DNA of 64,000 bases from Amycolatopsis arida. GTDB lineage: Bacteria; Actinomycetota; Actinomycetes; Mycobacteriales; Pseudonocardiaceae. Location of the stretch: the NCBI RefSeq assembly GCF_900115565.1, contig NZ_FOWW01000004.1, positions 1-64,000 of the forward strand, in the 5' to 3' direction. Both the position numbers and the translations under genes were made by a program. Below are positions 15,387-25,320 of the stretch, one piece after another. The notes under the pieces were generated by a model. The model did no database searches. It worked only from the letters and a program-made list of their open reading frames with translations, and was not told the DNA's origin. Positions within the stretch are counted from its first letter, which is position 1, and every line of letters begins with the position of its first letter.

Positions 15387-18191
15387 GTGGTAGCCAGCAA
15401 GCACACCAGGCCAGGCGCCGTGGCCGGTCCGACAGCCGGCGCGGACGCCGCCTCCGGTGCCGGCGACCGCGGTGGGGTCGAGCGTCTGCTCGAGCAGGCC
15501 GCCGGGCTGACCCTGCGGGCGCCTGAGCTGGCGCTGGTCCTCGGGGAGCGTGCGGCGGCGCTGGCCGAGGCGGCGGGCTCCAACGAGCTGTGGGTGCGAG
15601 CGGAGGGCCTGGTGGTCCTGGCCAGCGTGCGGCTGGGTGTGCGTGCCCCCACGGTCGGCAGGGCGGTGGCGGCCCTGCGCGCTGCCGAGGACAGCGGTCA
15701 GGAGGCCACCGCCGCGCAACTGCGGACCGATCTCGCGCTGTGCGCGCGCAGCGTCGGGCTCCCGCTGGCCGGGCTGGCGGCGCTGCGACCGGTGCTGGCG
15801 ACTCGCGCGGTACGGCAGTCACAACGGGCGCTCGCGCTGTGCCAACTCGTCGGCTGCCTCGGGCCGTTCGGGCGTAAGCCGGAGCTGGACCGGGCGCTGC
15901 TGGAGGCGGACCGACTGTGCCTGGCCGACGAGGCGCTCGACGACGACACCCGGTTGCTGTCCAGAGCGCTGCTCCGGGTCGGGGTGTCGGCGCACCGGAG
16001 ACGACACGGCGACCTGATGGGCGCCGCGGACGCGGCCCGTACCGGGATTGGCTTCCTGGACGACCTGGCGGACAAGTCGGCCGACGGCGGGGTGGTGCGC
16101 GTCCGGCTGGTGTTGGCACTGGTGTGTTCCCTGCTCGACCGCGGCAACGCCGACACCGCGGTGGAGCTGGCCCAGCCGATCCTCGACGAGCCGCACCGCG
16201 CCGCCGGGGTCGCGCCGGCCGGCTGGTTGCGACTGGCGGTCGCGACCCGGGTGTACCTGCCGGAGGGATCCGGGGAGGCCGCCGCACGCCTGCTGCGCGA
16301 CGCACTGCACAGCAGCGAGGCGCACGGCCTGCACGCGCTCTCCGCCAGATTGTGGCTGGAGCTGGCCTATGTCGAGGAGCAGCTCGACCGGCCGGCCGAG
16401 GCCGTGCGGTGCCTGCGCCGGTCCCGAGCCGCCGAGCACACTCACGCCAGGGCCCGCCGGCAGGCCTGCGCGGTGCTCGCCGGCGAGTTCGGCACCGGCG
16501 AGCAGCCGCCGGTCGACCTCGACGAGCTGCTGGCACCGACGGTGTCCGCGCCGGCGCCGCGGGCGGCCGAGCGGTCGGCGGCGGTGGCGCCCGTACTGCA
16601 GCTGGCATCCGAGCAGGTGGCGCCCGAGCCTCGTCACGAGACAGCGCCCGCGGTTACTTCCCGGGAACCGGCGCGCGCGGGCGAGGCCGAGCGGTGGCGG
16701 CTGCGCACCGACCCCGCGCGCGCCGCTGACGCACGGGTCGCTGACAGCGAGGGGTGGCGACCCCGTGGCGTGTCCGCGCCGGCCGGCGCCACCACCACCG
16801 GAGGGCGGCGGTCCCGGCCCGAGTCCCTGGAGGCCACCGGGGCCGAGCCGTGGCGGAGCCGGGACGAGCTGGCGGAGCCGGTGGGCCCCGAACCGTGGCG
16901 GGCCCAGCACGACACCGCACCGTCGCGTGCCGCACGCGAGGTGGAGCCACCGACCGAGCCGTGGCGGCGGTCCGGGGCCGACGAGCCGGCCTGGGAGCGC
17001 CGGTTCGAGAGCGAGACGCGCCCGATCACCGGCCGGAGTGGCAGCTCCGGGACGTCGACCAGCACCACGCGGCACGACGCCGAGCACGGCTCGGTCACCG
17101 CGCGCTCCGTGCTCGACCGGCTGGGAATCTCGACATCGGGGTCAGGGGGACGCCGCAGGGCAAGCGAGTCCGACGAGCCCGGCCGCGACGACCGCGTCCA
17201 CACCGGCGAGCGGACTCACACCGGCTACGGCCTCGACCGCCCCAGCACCGATTGGGCAAGTGCTGATTGGGTAAGTGCTGATCGGCTGAGTGCCCAGCGG
17301 GACCACGACGATCGCGACAGCGCCGATCGGTCGGACCGTGGCCGGTTCGGCCGCGACCAGGACAGCGCCGATCGGTTCGCCAGGGAACGGGACAGCGGCG
17401 ACCGCGGTGACGAGTGGTTCGGCGAGGACCGGTTCGGTGCTGGGCTTTCGGATGGCGGCCGGTTCGGGGCGGACCGGCCCAGCGGTGAGCGGCTCGACGA
17501 CGAATGGTCCCGAGGAGACGCCGGCGTCGACCGGAGCGGAAGCCGCCGGTCACGCGACGAGCGGGCCCGCGAACCCGGCTTCACGTTCCGGACGGAGGCC
17601 GAGCCAAGCGGGCGCTGGGGTACCGGCTCGCCCGAACCCACCGAGCGGGACGACCGTGGCCCGGAACCAGCCACGGAGGAGAACGACACGTGGCTGCCCC
17701 GGCTGCGCCTGCCGCCGTCGTTGGCGCCGATGGACGACCTGGACTTCACGTTCTCGGCGGTGGATCCGCCGGTGGATCCACCGCCGGCCGAGACCGGATC
17801 CAGGCACGCACCGGAGCCCGGCCGCACCGCGGCGGCCGAGTACACCCGCGCGCGCGAGCACCGCACGGCCGAGGACGCCCCCTCCGCCGCGCCCGACCGT
17901 CACGGCGACTCCGGCTTCGGTGGCGCCGACTTCTCGGACTCCGGCTTCACCGACTCCGGCACCGCCAACGGCGCCCCCGACCACTCCGCCGAGCCCGAGC
18001 CGACCGGTTACGACTTCCCGCTCGACGACCCACCGCCCGGCGCCGGGCTGGCCGAGCTCCTCGCCAGGGCGCTCGCCGAGCACAAGGCGGGCACCAGCAG
18101 CGCCGCCGCGCTGGTCAAGCGCCTCGGCGCGCAGCAGACCGACCTGGACGGGCCCCGTCGCGTCAACGGCCGGCACCGCGACGACGACTGA
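15387..18191 (+). CDS. large TPR-like protein with disordered low-complexity tail, unknown function
   Basis: The 934-residue protein starts at GTG with GGAGT upstream. Residues about 20-390 are Ala/Leu-rich helical hairpins resembling degenerate TPR repeats (for example VRAEGLVVLASVRLGVRAP). Residues about 400-850 are low complexity, with several copies of an EPWR motif and then a segment rich in DR, ADRF and SADR. The final 35 residues (GLAELLARALAEHKAGTSS, then AAALVKRLG) return to a compact amphipathic pattern and look conserved. No membrane segment or catalytic motif is visible. It may be a scaffold for protein contacts. It sits between ettA and the glutamate dehydrogenase gene in the same direction; M. 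tuberculosis seems to lack an equivalent there. Confidence 0.75.
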   Translation: MVASKHTRPGAVAGPTAGADAASGAGDRGGVERLLEQAAGLTLRAPELALVLGERAAALAEAAGSNELWVRAEGLVVLASVRLGVRAPTVGRAVAALRAAEDSGQEATAAQLRTDLALCARSVGLPLAGLAALRPVLATRAVRQSQRALALCQLVGCLGPFGRKPELDRALLEADRLCLADEALDDDTRLLSRALLRVGVSAHRRRHGDLMGAADAARTGIGFLDDLADKSADGGVVRVRLVLALVCSLLDRGNADTAVELAQPILDEPHRAAGVAPAGWLRLAVATRVYLPEGSGEAAARLLRDALHSSEAHGLHALSARLWLELAYVEEQLDRPAEAVRCLRRSRAAEHTHARARRQACAVLAGEFGTGEQPPVDLDELLAPTVSAPAPRAAERSAAVAPVLQLASEQVAPEPRHETAPAVTSREPARAGEAERWRLRTDPARAADARVADSEGWRPRGVSAPAGATTTGGRRSRPESLEATGAEPWRSRDELAEPVGPEPWRAQHDTAPSRAAREVEPPTEPWRRSGADEPAWERRFESETRPITGRSGSSGTSTSTTRHDAEHGSVTARSVLDRLGISTSGSGGRRRASESDEPGRDDRVHTGERTHTGYGLDRPSTDWASADWVSADRLSAQRDHDDRDSADRSDRGRFGRDQDSADRFARERDSGDRGDEWFGEDRFGAGLSDGGRFGADRPSGERLDDEWSRGDAGVDRSGSRRSRDERAREPGFTFRTEAEPSGRWGTGSPEPTERDDRGPEPATEENDTWLPRLRLPPSLAPMDDLDFTFSAVDPPVDPPPAETGSRHAPEPGRTAAAEYTRAREHRTAEDAPSAAPDRHGDSGFGGADFSDSGFTDSGTANGAPDHSAEPEPTGYDFPLDDPPPGAGLAELLARALAEHKAGTSSAAALVKRLGAQQTDLDGPRRVNGRHRDDD

Positions 18192-18317
18192 GCTCCGGTC
18201 CCCGCCACGGCTTGCGGCGCGGTCGACCGGGCCCGTCGGTGACCTACCACCATCGGCGTTAGGGTGATCCCGGGGTCGGGGCACACGGTCGTGTCATGAA
18301 GTGGAGAGTTGTCTGAG

Positions 18318-21300
18318 ATGAGCTCGGTGGGGACGACGCATCGGCAGCCGCAGGCCGCTGACGACCAGGGCGACCGCCGGCGGCGCCCGCGGAGCCCGGA
18401 GCAGATCAGGGACGAGCTCGTCGAGGCCGCCGCCGAGCACGCTCCCGACATCGCCGAGCTGATCCGCCTCTACTACCGCCACGTCCCCGCCGAGGAGATC
18501 CTCGGCGACGACCCGGAGGGCCTCGTCGGCGCGGTGCGCGCCCACCTGCAACTGGCCCAGCGGCGGATGCCCGGCCGCCCGGTGGTGCGGCTGCTCAACC
18601 CGACGATGGCCAACGACGGTTGGTACCGCGAGGCCACCGTCGTGCAGATGGTCACCGACGACATGCCGTACCTGGTCGACTCGGTCGCGGCGCAGCTGTC
18701 CCGCGCCGGCGTGCAGGTCCAGCGGATCGTGCACCCCATCGTGGTGGTCACCCGGGACCTCACCGGCGAGCTGCGCGAGGTCCACCCCGACGCGGACGTC
18801 GACGAGCCCCCGGCCGGCGCCACCGCCGAGTCGTGGATGTACCTCGAGATCGACCGGATCACCGACAGCGAGCGTGCCCGCGAGCTGGACAACCGGCTCA
18901 CCTCCGTGCTCGGCGACGTGCGCGAGGTCGTCGAGGACACCGAGAAGATGATCGAGGCGGCGCACACCATCGCCGCCGAGCTCGACGCCACCCCGCCGCC
19001 GTTGCCGGAGGAGGAGGTGCGCGAGGGCGCGGATCTGCTGCGCTGGCTCGCCGCGGGGCACTTCACCTTCCTCGGCTACCGGCGCTACGAGATCATCGGT
19101 CACCCCGGCTCAGGTGGGGAGGAGCCGGCACTGCGTGCCGTGCTCGCCTCCGGGCTCGGCGTGCTGCGGCAGGACAGCCTCGCCGCGCGCAGCCTGACCG
19201 CCGGCCCCGACGCCAGCGCGCTGGCCCCGACTCTGCTGGTGCTGACGCAGGCCAGCGCGCCGTCGACGGTGCACCGGCCGGTCTACCCGTTCTACATCGG
19301 GGTCAAGACCTTCGACGAGGACGGCAACGTCAACGGTGAGCACCGCTTCCTGGGCATGTTCACCACCACGGCGCTGCACGAGGACGTGCTGGACATCCCG
19401 GTGGTGGCCCGCCGGGTGCGGGAGGTCATCCACCGCGCCGGGTTCCCCATGGAGTCCTACTCCGGGCAGCGGATGCTCGAGGTGCTGCAGAACTGGCCGC
19501 GTGCCGACCTGTTCTCCGCCGACACCGACTCGCTCTACGCCACCGCGACGGGCGCGATCACCCTGGCCGGCCGGCGGCGGCTGCGGCTGTTCCTGCGCCA
19601 GGACACCTACGGCCGCTTCTACTCGTGCCTGGTCTTCCTGCCCCGGGACCGCTACACCACCCGGTCCCGGCTGCGGATGCAGGAGGTCCTGCTGCAGGAG
19701 CTGGACGGCACCCACCTCGAGTACAGCACGAGGGTGGGGGAGACGTTGCTCGCCCAGGTGCACTTCACCGTGCACACCGACCCGTCCCGCCGGGTCGAGC
19801 CGGACACGCTGCGGATCCAGGAACGGCTCACGGAGGCGATCCGCAGTTGGGACGACCGGATGGTCGAGGCGATCCTGGCGGAGCGCCGGGAGCGCAACGA
19901 GGGCGGCGTGGCGCCCGCGGTGGTCGAGGAGTCGGCTAGCGAGCAGGGGCAACGCTACGTGGCCGTGTTCCCGGAGGCCTACAAGGAGGACTTCTCCGCC
20001 GCGGAAGGCCTTGCCGACCTGCGCAGGCTGGAGTCGTTGACCGGCGAGGACGACCTGGCGATGTCGTTCTACCTGCCGGAGGAGGCCGAGCCGGGGGAGC
20101 GGCGGTTCAAGCTCTACCTGCTCGGTGAGGGCGTGACCCTGTCCACGCTGCTGCCGGTGCTGCAGTTGATGGGCGTCGAGGTGGTCGACCAGCGGCCGTA
20201 CGAGCTGCGCCGAGAGGACGGCACCAGGTCCTGGATCTACGACTTCGGGCTTCGGGTCGAGCCGAAGATGCTCGACCAGATCAGCCAGGGCGACGAGGCG
20301 GACCTGCAGCAACGGTTCCAGGACGCGTTCGGCGCCGCCTGGCGCGGCGACTGCGAGGTCGACGGGTTCAACGCGCTCGTGCTGCGCGCCGGGCTCACCT
20401 GGCGGCAGGCGGCGGTGATCCGCGCCTACGCCCGCTACCTGCGTCAGGCGGGCAGCACCTACTCCCAGGAGTACATCCAGAACGCCGTGCTGGCGCACAC
20501 CGACGTGGCGACGGCGCTGGTCCGGCTGTTCGAGAGCCGGTTCGACCTCGGCTGCTCCGCCGAGCAGCGCGCGGAGCACACCGAGGCGCAGGTCGCCGAG
20601 ATCAACGCCAGGATCGACGCGGTGACCAGCCTCGACGAGGACCGGATCCTGCGCCGGCTGCTCGCGGTGATCTGCGCGACGCTGCGCACCAACTACTACG
20701 TCACCGACGACGATGGCAACCCGCGCCCGTACCTGGCGGTCAAGCTCGACCCGCAGGCCGTGCCCGATCTGCCCGAGCCGCGGCCGCAGTTCGAGGTGTT
20801 CGTGTACTCCCCGCGGGTCGAGGCCGTGCACCTGCGGTTCGGCACGGTGGCCCGCGGCGGGTTGCGCTGGTCGGACCGGCGGGAGGACTTCCGCACCGAA
20901 ATCCTGGGCCTGGTCAAGGCGCAGGCGGTGAAGAACGCGGTGATCGTCCCGGTCGGCGCGAAGGGTGGGTTCGTGGTCAAGCGGCCGCCGGCCCCGACCG
21001 GCGACGCCAGCCTCGACCGGGACGCCAACCAGACCGAGGGCATCGCCTGCTACCGGATGTTCATCTCCGGCCTGCTGGACCTCACCGACAACCTCGTCGA
21101 GGGCACCACCCGGCCCGCGCCACAGGTGGTGCGCTACGACGGGGACGACAACTACCTGGTGGTGGCCGCCGACAAGGGCACGGCGACGTTCTCCGACATC
21201 GCCAACGAGGTGTCGGCGGCGTACGGGTTCTGGCTCGGTGACGCGTTCGCGTCGGGCGGGTCGGTCGGCTACGACCACAAGGCCATGGGGATCACCGCGC

Positions 21301-23291
21301 GCGGCGGGTGGGAGAGCGTCAAGCGGCACTTCCGCGAGCTGGGAGTGGACACCCAGACTCAGGACTTCACCGTCGTGGGGATCGGCGACATGGGCGGCGA
21401 CGTGTTCGGCAACGGCATGCTGCTGTCCGAGCACATCCGGCTGGTGGCCGCGTTCAACCACCTGCACATCTTCCTCGACCCCGACCCGGACGCGGCCGCC
21501 TCGTTCCGTGAGCGCGAGCGGCTGTTCGAGCTGCCGCGGTCGTCGTGGGACGACTACGACCGGTCGGTGATCAGCGAGGGCGGCGGGATCTACCCGCGCA
21601 GCGCGAAGACGATCCCGATCAGCCCGCAGGTGCGCGCCGCGCTGGGGTTGACCGACGACGTGGAGAAGCTGTCCCCACCCGAGCTGATCAGGGCGATCCT
21701 GCTCGCGCCGGTGGACCTGCTCTGGAACGGCGGCATCGGCACCTACGTCAAGGCTTCGGACGAGACGCACGCCGACGCCGGCGACAAGGCCAACGACGCG
21801 GTGCGGGTCAACGGCGACGAACTGCGGGTGAGGGTCGTCGCCGAGGGCGGGAACCTCGGCTTCACCCAGCGCGGCCGGATCGAGTTCGCCCGCAACGGCG
21901 GCAAGATCAACACCGACGCGCTGGACAACTCCGCGGGTGTGGACTGCTCCGACCACGAGGTCAACATCAAGATCCTGCTCGACCACCTGGTCAACGTCGG
22001 CGAGCTGGACCGGGAGCAGCGCAACGTCCTGCTGGGCGAGATGACCGAGGAGGTCGCCGAGTTGGTGCTCGCCGACAACTACCGGCAGAACGCCGTGCTC
22101 GGTGTCGCCCGCGCGCACGCGCCCGGAATGCTCTCGGTGCACCAGCGGCTGGTGGCGGCGTTGGAGGCCAAGGGCGCGCTGGACCGGGAGCTGGAGGCGT
22201 TGCCGGACCCCGGCGAGTTCAAGGCGCTGGAGAAGGCGGATCTCGGACTCACCTCGCCCGAGCTGGCGACCCTGCTCGCTCACGTGAAGCTGGACCTCAA
22301 GGACGAGCTGCTGGCCAGTGAGTTGCCCGACGTCGAGGTGTTCTCCCGCCGGCTGCCGGAGTACTTCCCGCGGCCGCTGCGCGAGCGGTTCCCCGACGCG
22401 ATCCACGAACATCCGCTGCACCGGCAGATCACCACCACGCTGCTGGTGAACGAGGTGGTCGACGGAGCGGGCATCTCGTTCGCCTTCCGGCTGGGCGAGG
22501 AGATGAACGCGACGGCCACCGACGCCGTGCGGGCCCACGCCGTGGTGACGTCGGTGTTCGACCTGCCCGCGCTGTGGGCCGACATCCGGGCGCTGGACAA
22601 TGTCGTGTCGAGCCGGCTCGCCGACGCCATGGTGCTGGAGACCCGCAGGGTGCTCGACCGTGCCGCCCGCTGGTTCCTCACCAATCGGCCGCAGCCGCTC
22701 GCGGTGGGCGCCGAGATCAGCCGGTTCGGCGAGCCGGTCAGTGATCTGATGCCCCGGCTGCCGGAGCTGCTGCGCGGCCGGGAGGCCGCGTCGGTGCGGG
22801 AGTATGTCGGGCGGCTGGTCGCCGACGGGGTACCCGACGAGCTGGCCGAGCGGACCGCGGTGCTGCTGCACACCTACGGCCTGCTCGACGTGATCGAGGT
22901 GGCCGAGCTCGCCGAGCGCGAGGTCGGGTTGGACACCGAGCGCAGCCCGTTGGAGACGGCGGAGCTGTACTACGCGCTGTCCGACCACCTCGGCGTGGAC
23001 AAGATGCTCACCGCGATCAGCGCGTTGGAGCGGGGCAACCGGTGGCACGCCCTGGCGCGGCTCGCGTTGCGCGACGACGTGTACTCCTCGCTGCGGGCGA
23101 TCACCCTTGACGCGTTGCGGCACAGCGAGCCGGAGGACAGCGTCGAGAACAAGATCGCCCACTGGGAGCAGGCGAACTCGTCGCGGTTGGCGCGGGCGAC
23201 GGTGACGCTCAGGCAGATCGAGCGGTCGGGCCGCAACGACCTGGCGACGCTGTCGGTGGCGGCGCGGCAGCTGAGGAGCACGGTGCAGTAG
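18318..23291 (+). CDS. gdh: NAD-specific glutamate dehydrogenase, 180-kDa class
   Basis: About 1,657 residues, the size of the large GDH class (Streptomyces/Mycobacterium type). It converts glutamate to 2-oxoglutarate and ammonia with NAD+. The N-terminal 700 residues contain ACT-like regulatory regions. The catalytic core has RGGLRWSDRREDF (about 846), the substrate Lys region KNAVIVPVGAKGGF (about 870) and the NAD-binding VVGIGDMGGDVFGNGML (about 1020). I used ATG 18318, which lies nine bases after GGAGAG; a TTG at 18309 is too close to that site. The stop codon overlaps the next start by one base, so it is cotranscribed with the thioesterase. Confidence 0.95.
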   Translation: MSSVGTTHRQPQAADDQGDRRRRPRSPEQIRDELVEAAAEHAPDIAELIRLYYRHVPAEEILGDDPEGLVGAVRAHLQLAQRRMPGRPVVRLLNPTMANDGWYREATVVQMVTDDMPYLVDSVAAQLSRAGVQVQRIVHPIVVVTRDLTGELREVHPDADVDEPPAGATAESWMYLEIDRITDSERARELDNRLTSVLGDVREVVEDTEKMIEAAHTIAAELDATPPPLPEEEVREGADLLRWLAAGHFTFLGYRRYEIIGHPGSGGEEPALRAVLASGLGVLRQDSLAARSLTAGPDASALAPTLLVLTQASAPSTVHRPVYPFYIGVKTFDEDGNVNGEHRFLGMFTTTALHEDVLDIPVVARRVREVIHRAGFPMESYSGQRMLEVLQNWPRADLFSADTDSLYATATGAITLAGRRRLRLFLRQDTYGRFYSCLVFLPRDRYTTRSRLRMQEVLLQELDGTHLEYSTRVGETLLAQVHFTVHTDPSRRVEPDTLRIQERLTEAIRSWDDRMVEAILAERRERNEGGVAPAVVEESASEQGQRYVAVFPEAYKEDFSAAEGLADLRRLESLTGEDDLAMSFYLPEEAEPGERRFKLYLLGEGVTLSTLLPVLQLMGVEVVDQRPYELRREDGTRSWIYDFGLRVEPKMLDQISQGDEADLQQRFQDAFGAAWRGDCEVDGFNALVLRAGLTWRQAAVIRAYARYLRQAGSTYSQEYIQNAVLAHTDVATALVRLFESRFDLGCSAEQRAEHTEAQVAEINARIDAVTSLDEDRILRRLLAVICATLRTNYYVTDDDGNPRPYLAVKLDPQAVPDLPEPRPQFEVFVYSPRVEAVHLRFGTVARGGLRWSDRREDFRTEILGLVKAQAVKNAVIVPVGAKGGFVVKRPPAPTGDASLDRDANQTEGIACYRMFISGLLDLTDNLVEGTTRPAPQVVRYDGDDNYLVVAADKGTATFSDIANEVSAAYGFWLGDAFASGGSVGYDHKAMGITARGGWESVKRHFRELGVDTQTQDFTVVGIGDMGGDVFGNGMLLSEHIRLVAAFNHLHIFLDPDPDAAASFRERERLFELPRSSWDDYDRSVISEGGGIYPRSAKTIPISPQVRAALGLTDDVEKLSPPELIRAILLAPVDLLWNGGIGTYVKASDETHADAGDKANDAVRVNGDELRVRVVAEGGNLGFTQRGRIEFARNGGKINTDALDNSAGVDCSDHEVNIKILLDHLVNVGELDREQRNVLLGEMTEEVAELVLADNYRQNAVLGVARAHAPGMLSVHQRLVAALEAKGALDRELEALPDPGEFKALEKADLGLTSPELATLLAHVKLDLKDELLASELPDVEVFSRRLPEYFPRPLRERFPDAIHEHPLHRQITTTLLVNEVVDGAGISFAFRLGEEMNATATDAVRAHAVVTSVFDLPALWADIRALDNVVSSRLADAMVLETRRVLDRAARWFLTNRPQPLAVGAEISRFGEPVSDLMPRLPELLRGREAASVREYVGRLVADGVPDELAERTAVLLHTYGLLDVIEVAELAEREVGLDTERSPLETAELYYALSDHLGVDKMLTAISALERGNRWHALARLALRDDVYSSLRAITLDALRHSEPEDSVENKIAHWEQANSSRLARATVTLRQIERSGRNDLATLSVAARQLRSTVQ

Positions 23292-23722
23292 TGGCCGGTT
23301 ACGTGGCGCTGGTCCGGCCGCGGTGGTCGGACATGGATGTGTTCGGGCACGTCAACCACGCGAAGATGGTGACCCTCCTGGAGGAGGCGCGGGTGCCGCT
23401 GCTGTTCGACGAGGCTGCGGCGGCCGGGCTCACCGGGCTCGCCCGTGGCGTGGTGGTGGTCCGGCTCGCCGTCGACTACCGGGCGCCGGTGGTGGTCCGC
23501 GGTACGGAGGTCCGGGTGGAGGTGTCCTTGGCGGAGCTGGCGTTCGCCTCGTTCACCCTCGACTACACCGTCTACAACGGACCATCTACTGAGAACGGTG
23601 TGGCGGTGGAGGCGCGGACGGTGCTGGCGCCGTACGACGTGGCCGGCGGCCGGCCGCGCCGGCTGAGTGAGGGGGAGCGGGAGTTCCTGGCCCGGCGGTT
23701 GGACGGGGGAGTGAATGCCTGA
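23291..23722 (+). CDS. 4-hydroxybenzoyl-CoA-type acyl-CoA thioesterase
   Basis: A 143-residue hotdog-fold protein. The N-terminal RWSDMDVFGHVNHAKMVTLLEEAR contains the conserved Asp and the HVNH/N motif of the 4HBT family, followed by VVVVRLAVDYRAPV for the central helix-strand junction. It probably hydrolyses acyl-CoA esters in the cytoplasm; the chain preference cannot be told. The GTG start shares a base with the glutamate dehydrogenase stop, and the end overlaps the next gene by eight bases, so the three form one operon. The position matches Rv2475c. Confidence 0.88.
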   Translation: MAGYVALVRPRWSDMDVFGHVNHAKMVTLLEEARVPLLFDEAAAAGLTGLARGVVVVRLAVDYRAPVVVRGTEVRVEVSLAELAFASFTLDYTVYNGPSTENGVAVEARTVLAPYDVAGGRPRRLSEGEREFLARRLDGGVNA

Positions 23723-24350
23723 GCTGCGGATCACCGACCCGGCGGACCGGGAGACGCTCGCCGCGTTCGTCGCCCGCGCGGTGCGCCTCGACGCGCAGGC
23801 CGTGGTACGGCTGCGGCGGCGGTCTCCCGAGGTGGTGGAGGCGTGGGTGGCCACTCCGTTCGACGTGCTGGTCACCCGGGCCGTGGGCGGGGAGATCGCG
23901 CCCGCGGACGTCACCGTGTCCGGCAACGAGCTGCTCGCCGCGCTGACCGTGGCGGGTGGGGCGCGGATGGACCCCGGGCCGGCGCGGGACCTGCTGTGGC
24001 GCTCGGAGCTGCCGGCGGGGGCCACGTGGCAGCCGGTGGACGCGCTGCCCGCGGCGGTGGTGTCGGAGTTGGCCGAACGGGGTGTCGCGCTGGCCAGGGA
24101 GAACGTCGGGCCGCACGGCACGCCGCCGGCATCGCTGATGGACCAGACGGTGCTCACCGTCACCGGTGGGGACCTGGAGATCAAGGTGCCGATGCGGTGC
24201 CTGTTCGCGCTGTCCGGGATGGGCTTCGTGGACTCCTCGCTGCCGGACGACGTGGTCAGGGTGACCGCGACCGACTCCTGGATGCGCCTGGACGCGCGGT
24301 ACGGCGCCGCCGTGCGGCGCCGCCACGCGCTGCTGCCCCTGCTGTTCTGA
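23715..24350 (+). CDS. conserved actinobacterial hypothetical protein (Rv2474c-like position)
   Basis: The 211-residue soluble product overlaps the thioesterase gene by eight bases and is therefore translationally coupled to it. I recognise no catalytic motif. The sequence alternates strands and helices, with a conserved-looking stretch MDQTVLTVTGGDLEIKVPM near residue 135. Synteny with the third gene of the gdh-thioesterase cluster in mycobacteria suggests a conserved but uncharacterised role. Codon use matches its neighbours. Confidence 0.75.
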   Translation: MPELRITDPADRETLAAFVARAVRLDAQAVVRLRRRSPEVVEAWVATPFDVLVTRAVGGEIAPADVTVSGNELLAALTVAGGARMDPGPARDLLWRSELPAGATWQPVDALPAAVVSELAERGVALARENVGPHGTPPASLMDQTVLTVTGGDLEIKVPMRCLFALSGMGFVDSSLPDDVVRVTATDSWMRLDARYGAAVRRRHALLPLLF

Positions 24351-24446
24351 GATATGGAGGCGCCGACTTCCGACGCGCCCTGTCCTTGGTGGTGTTCCAG
24401 ACGGGGCTGATCCCGCACCGCGCCCGCATCGAGGCTCCGGCGTGGC

Positions 24447-24863
24447 TCAGGAGTCGAGCACCTCGGTGTTCTGGCAGGCGGTCAGCAGCCACCGGCCGTC
24501 CTCCTTGGACATCACGTACAGCGGGCTGCCCTCGTGCTGGCCCTCGATCGGTTGCCCGTCGCGGGTGAAGTACCGCTGACGGACCTTCACGGCGGCGACG
24601 TCGGGGCGGATGAACAGGACGTGCACGACTTCGTAGCTCGGCCTGAGGTCTTTCATGGCGCCGGGCAGGACCTTGCTGGTGAAGGCGGCGATCTCGTCGC
24701 GCCCAGTCAGACGCTTGCCATGGCCGGTGGTCCAGATGGCGTCCGCACGGAACTGGGCGACGAACTCGTCGACGAGCTCGTTGGCCTGGGCATGCTCAAC
24801 GGTGGCGACGACCTGCTCGATCGCCCTGATGTCGTCATTCTGCGTGGTGTTCATGCCGATCAT
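24447..24863 (-). CDS. SgcJ/EcaC-type NTF2-fold protein
   Basis: A 138-residue protein of the SnoaL/DUF4440 cone-shaped alpha+beta barrel type: DDIRAIEQVVATVEHAQ (helix), FRADAIWTTGHGKRLTGRDEIAAF, and a terminal LYVMSKEDGRWLLTACQNT strand pair typical of the SgcJ/EcaC subgroup. Members bind small hydrophobic molecules, and some act in polyketide tailoring, but no biosynthetic cluster is near. The ATG at 24863 was chosen because GGAGG lies eight bases upstream. It appears to be a single gene, convergent with the glutamate dehydrogenase operon. Confidence 0.8.
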   Translation of the reverse strand: MIGMNTTQNDDIRAIEQVVATVEHAQANELVDEFVAQFRADAIWTTGHGKRLTGRDEIAAFTSKVLPGAMKDLRPSYEVVHVLFIRPDVAAVKVRQRYFTRDGQPIEGQHEGSPLYVMSKEDGRWLLTACQNTEVLDS

Positions 24864-25320
24864 CCTGGCACCTCCACCTGACTTGACGTCAACAGTGGCG
24901 GCCGCTGGAGGGGTGGCTCCGTGTCAGAAGTCACCGCCTCGGAGAATCAGGGACGTCCCGGGGATGGGCGCGTTTCGTCGGACCGCCCGGCATCGTGATC
25001 CGCGCGATGTCGAACAGCCGGAGCGCCCGGTGGAGTACCAGGCCACGTCGTCGATGGGGTGGCAGGGCTGGCGGTGACCGATGTGGACCAGCTTGCGGCC
25101 TCCACGATCGGGCAACGCGATCACTGTGCGTGGAGTCGCGAGGGTGGGCGCGCGAGCGGAACCGCCACCGAGACCCACCCATCCCGAGATCGAGCAGGAA
25201 GCACCGACCGCACCACACACCGCGACGCGCTCGCGATCCGGCCGGCACCCGCCGACGCTGTCCACCCGTTCGAGCGAAAACGCCCCGAGAGCTCCACTCG
25301 GCGCGCCGAATCGGTCCAAG
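24864..25320. other. intergenic, no gene seen
   Basis: This is the larger part of a 756-base gap. Open frames on both strands lack start signals and family resemblance. The only structured parts I see are the DnaA-box module beginning at 25321 and the promoter region of the SgcJ-type gene. Confidence 0.4.

Noticed and set aside
19110-23162. 1350-residue open frame on the minus strand
   Set aside because: It lies fully opposite the glutamate dehydrogenase gene, and its composition (R, V, H, L, Q) is that of a shadow frame in high-GC DNA.
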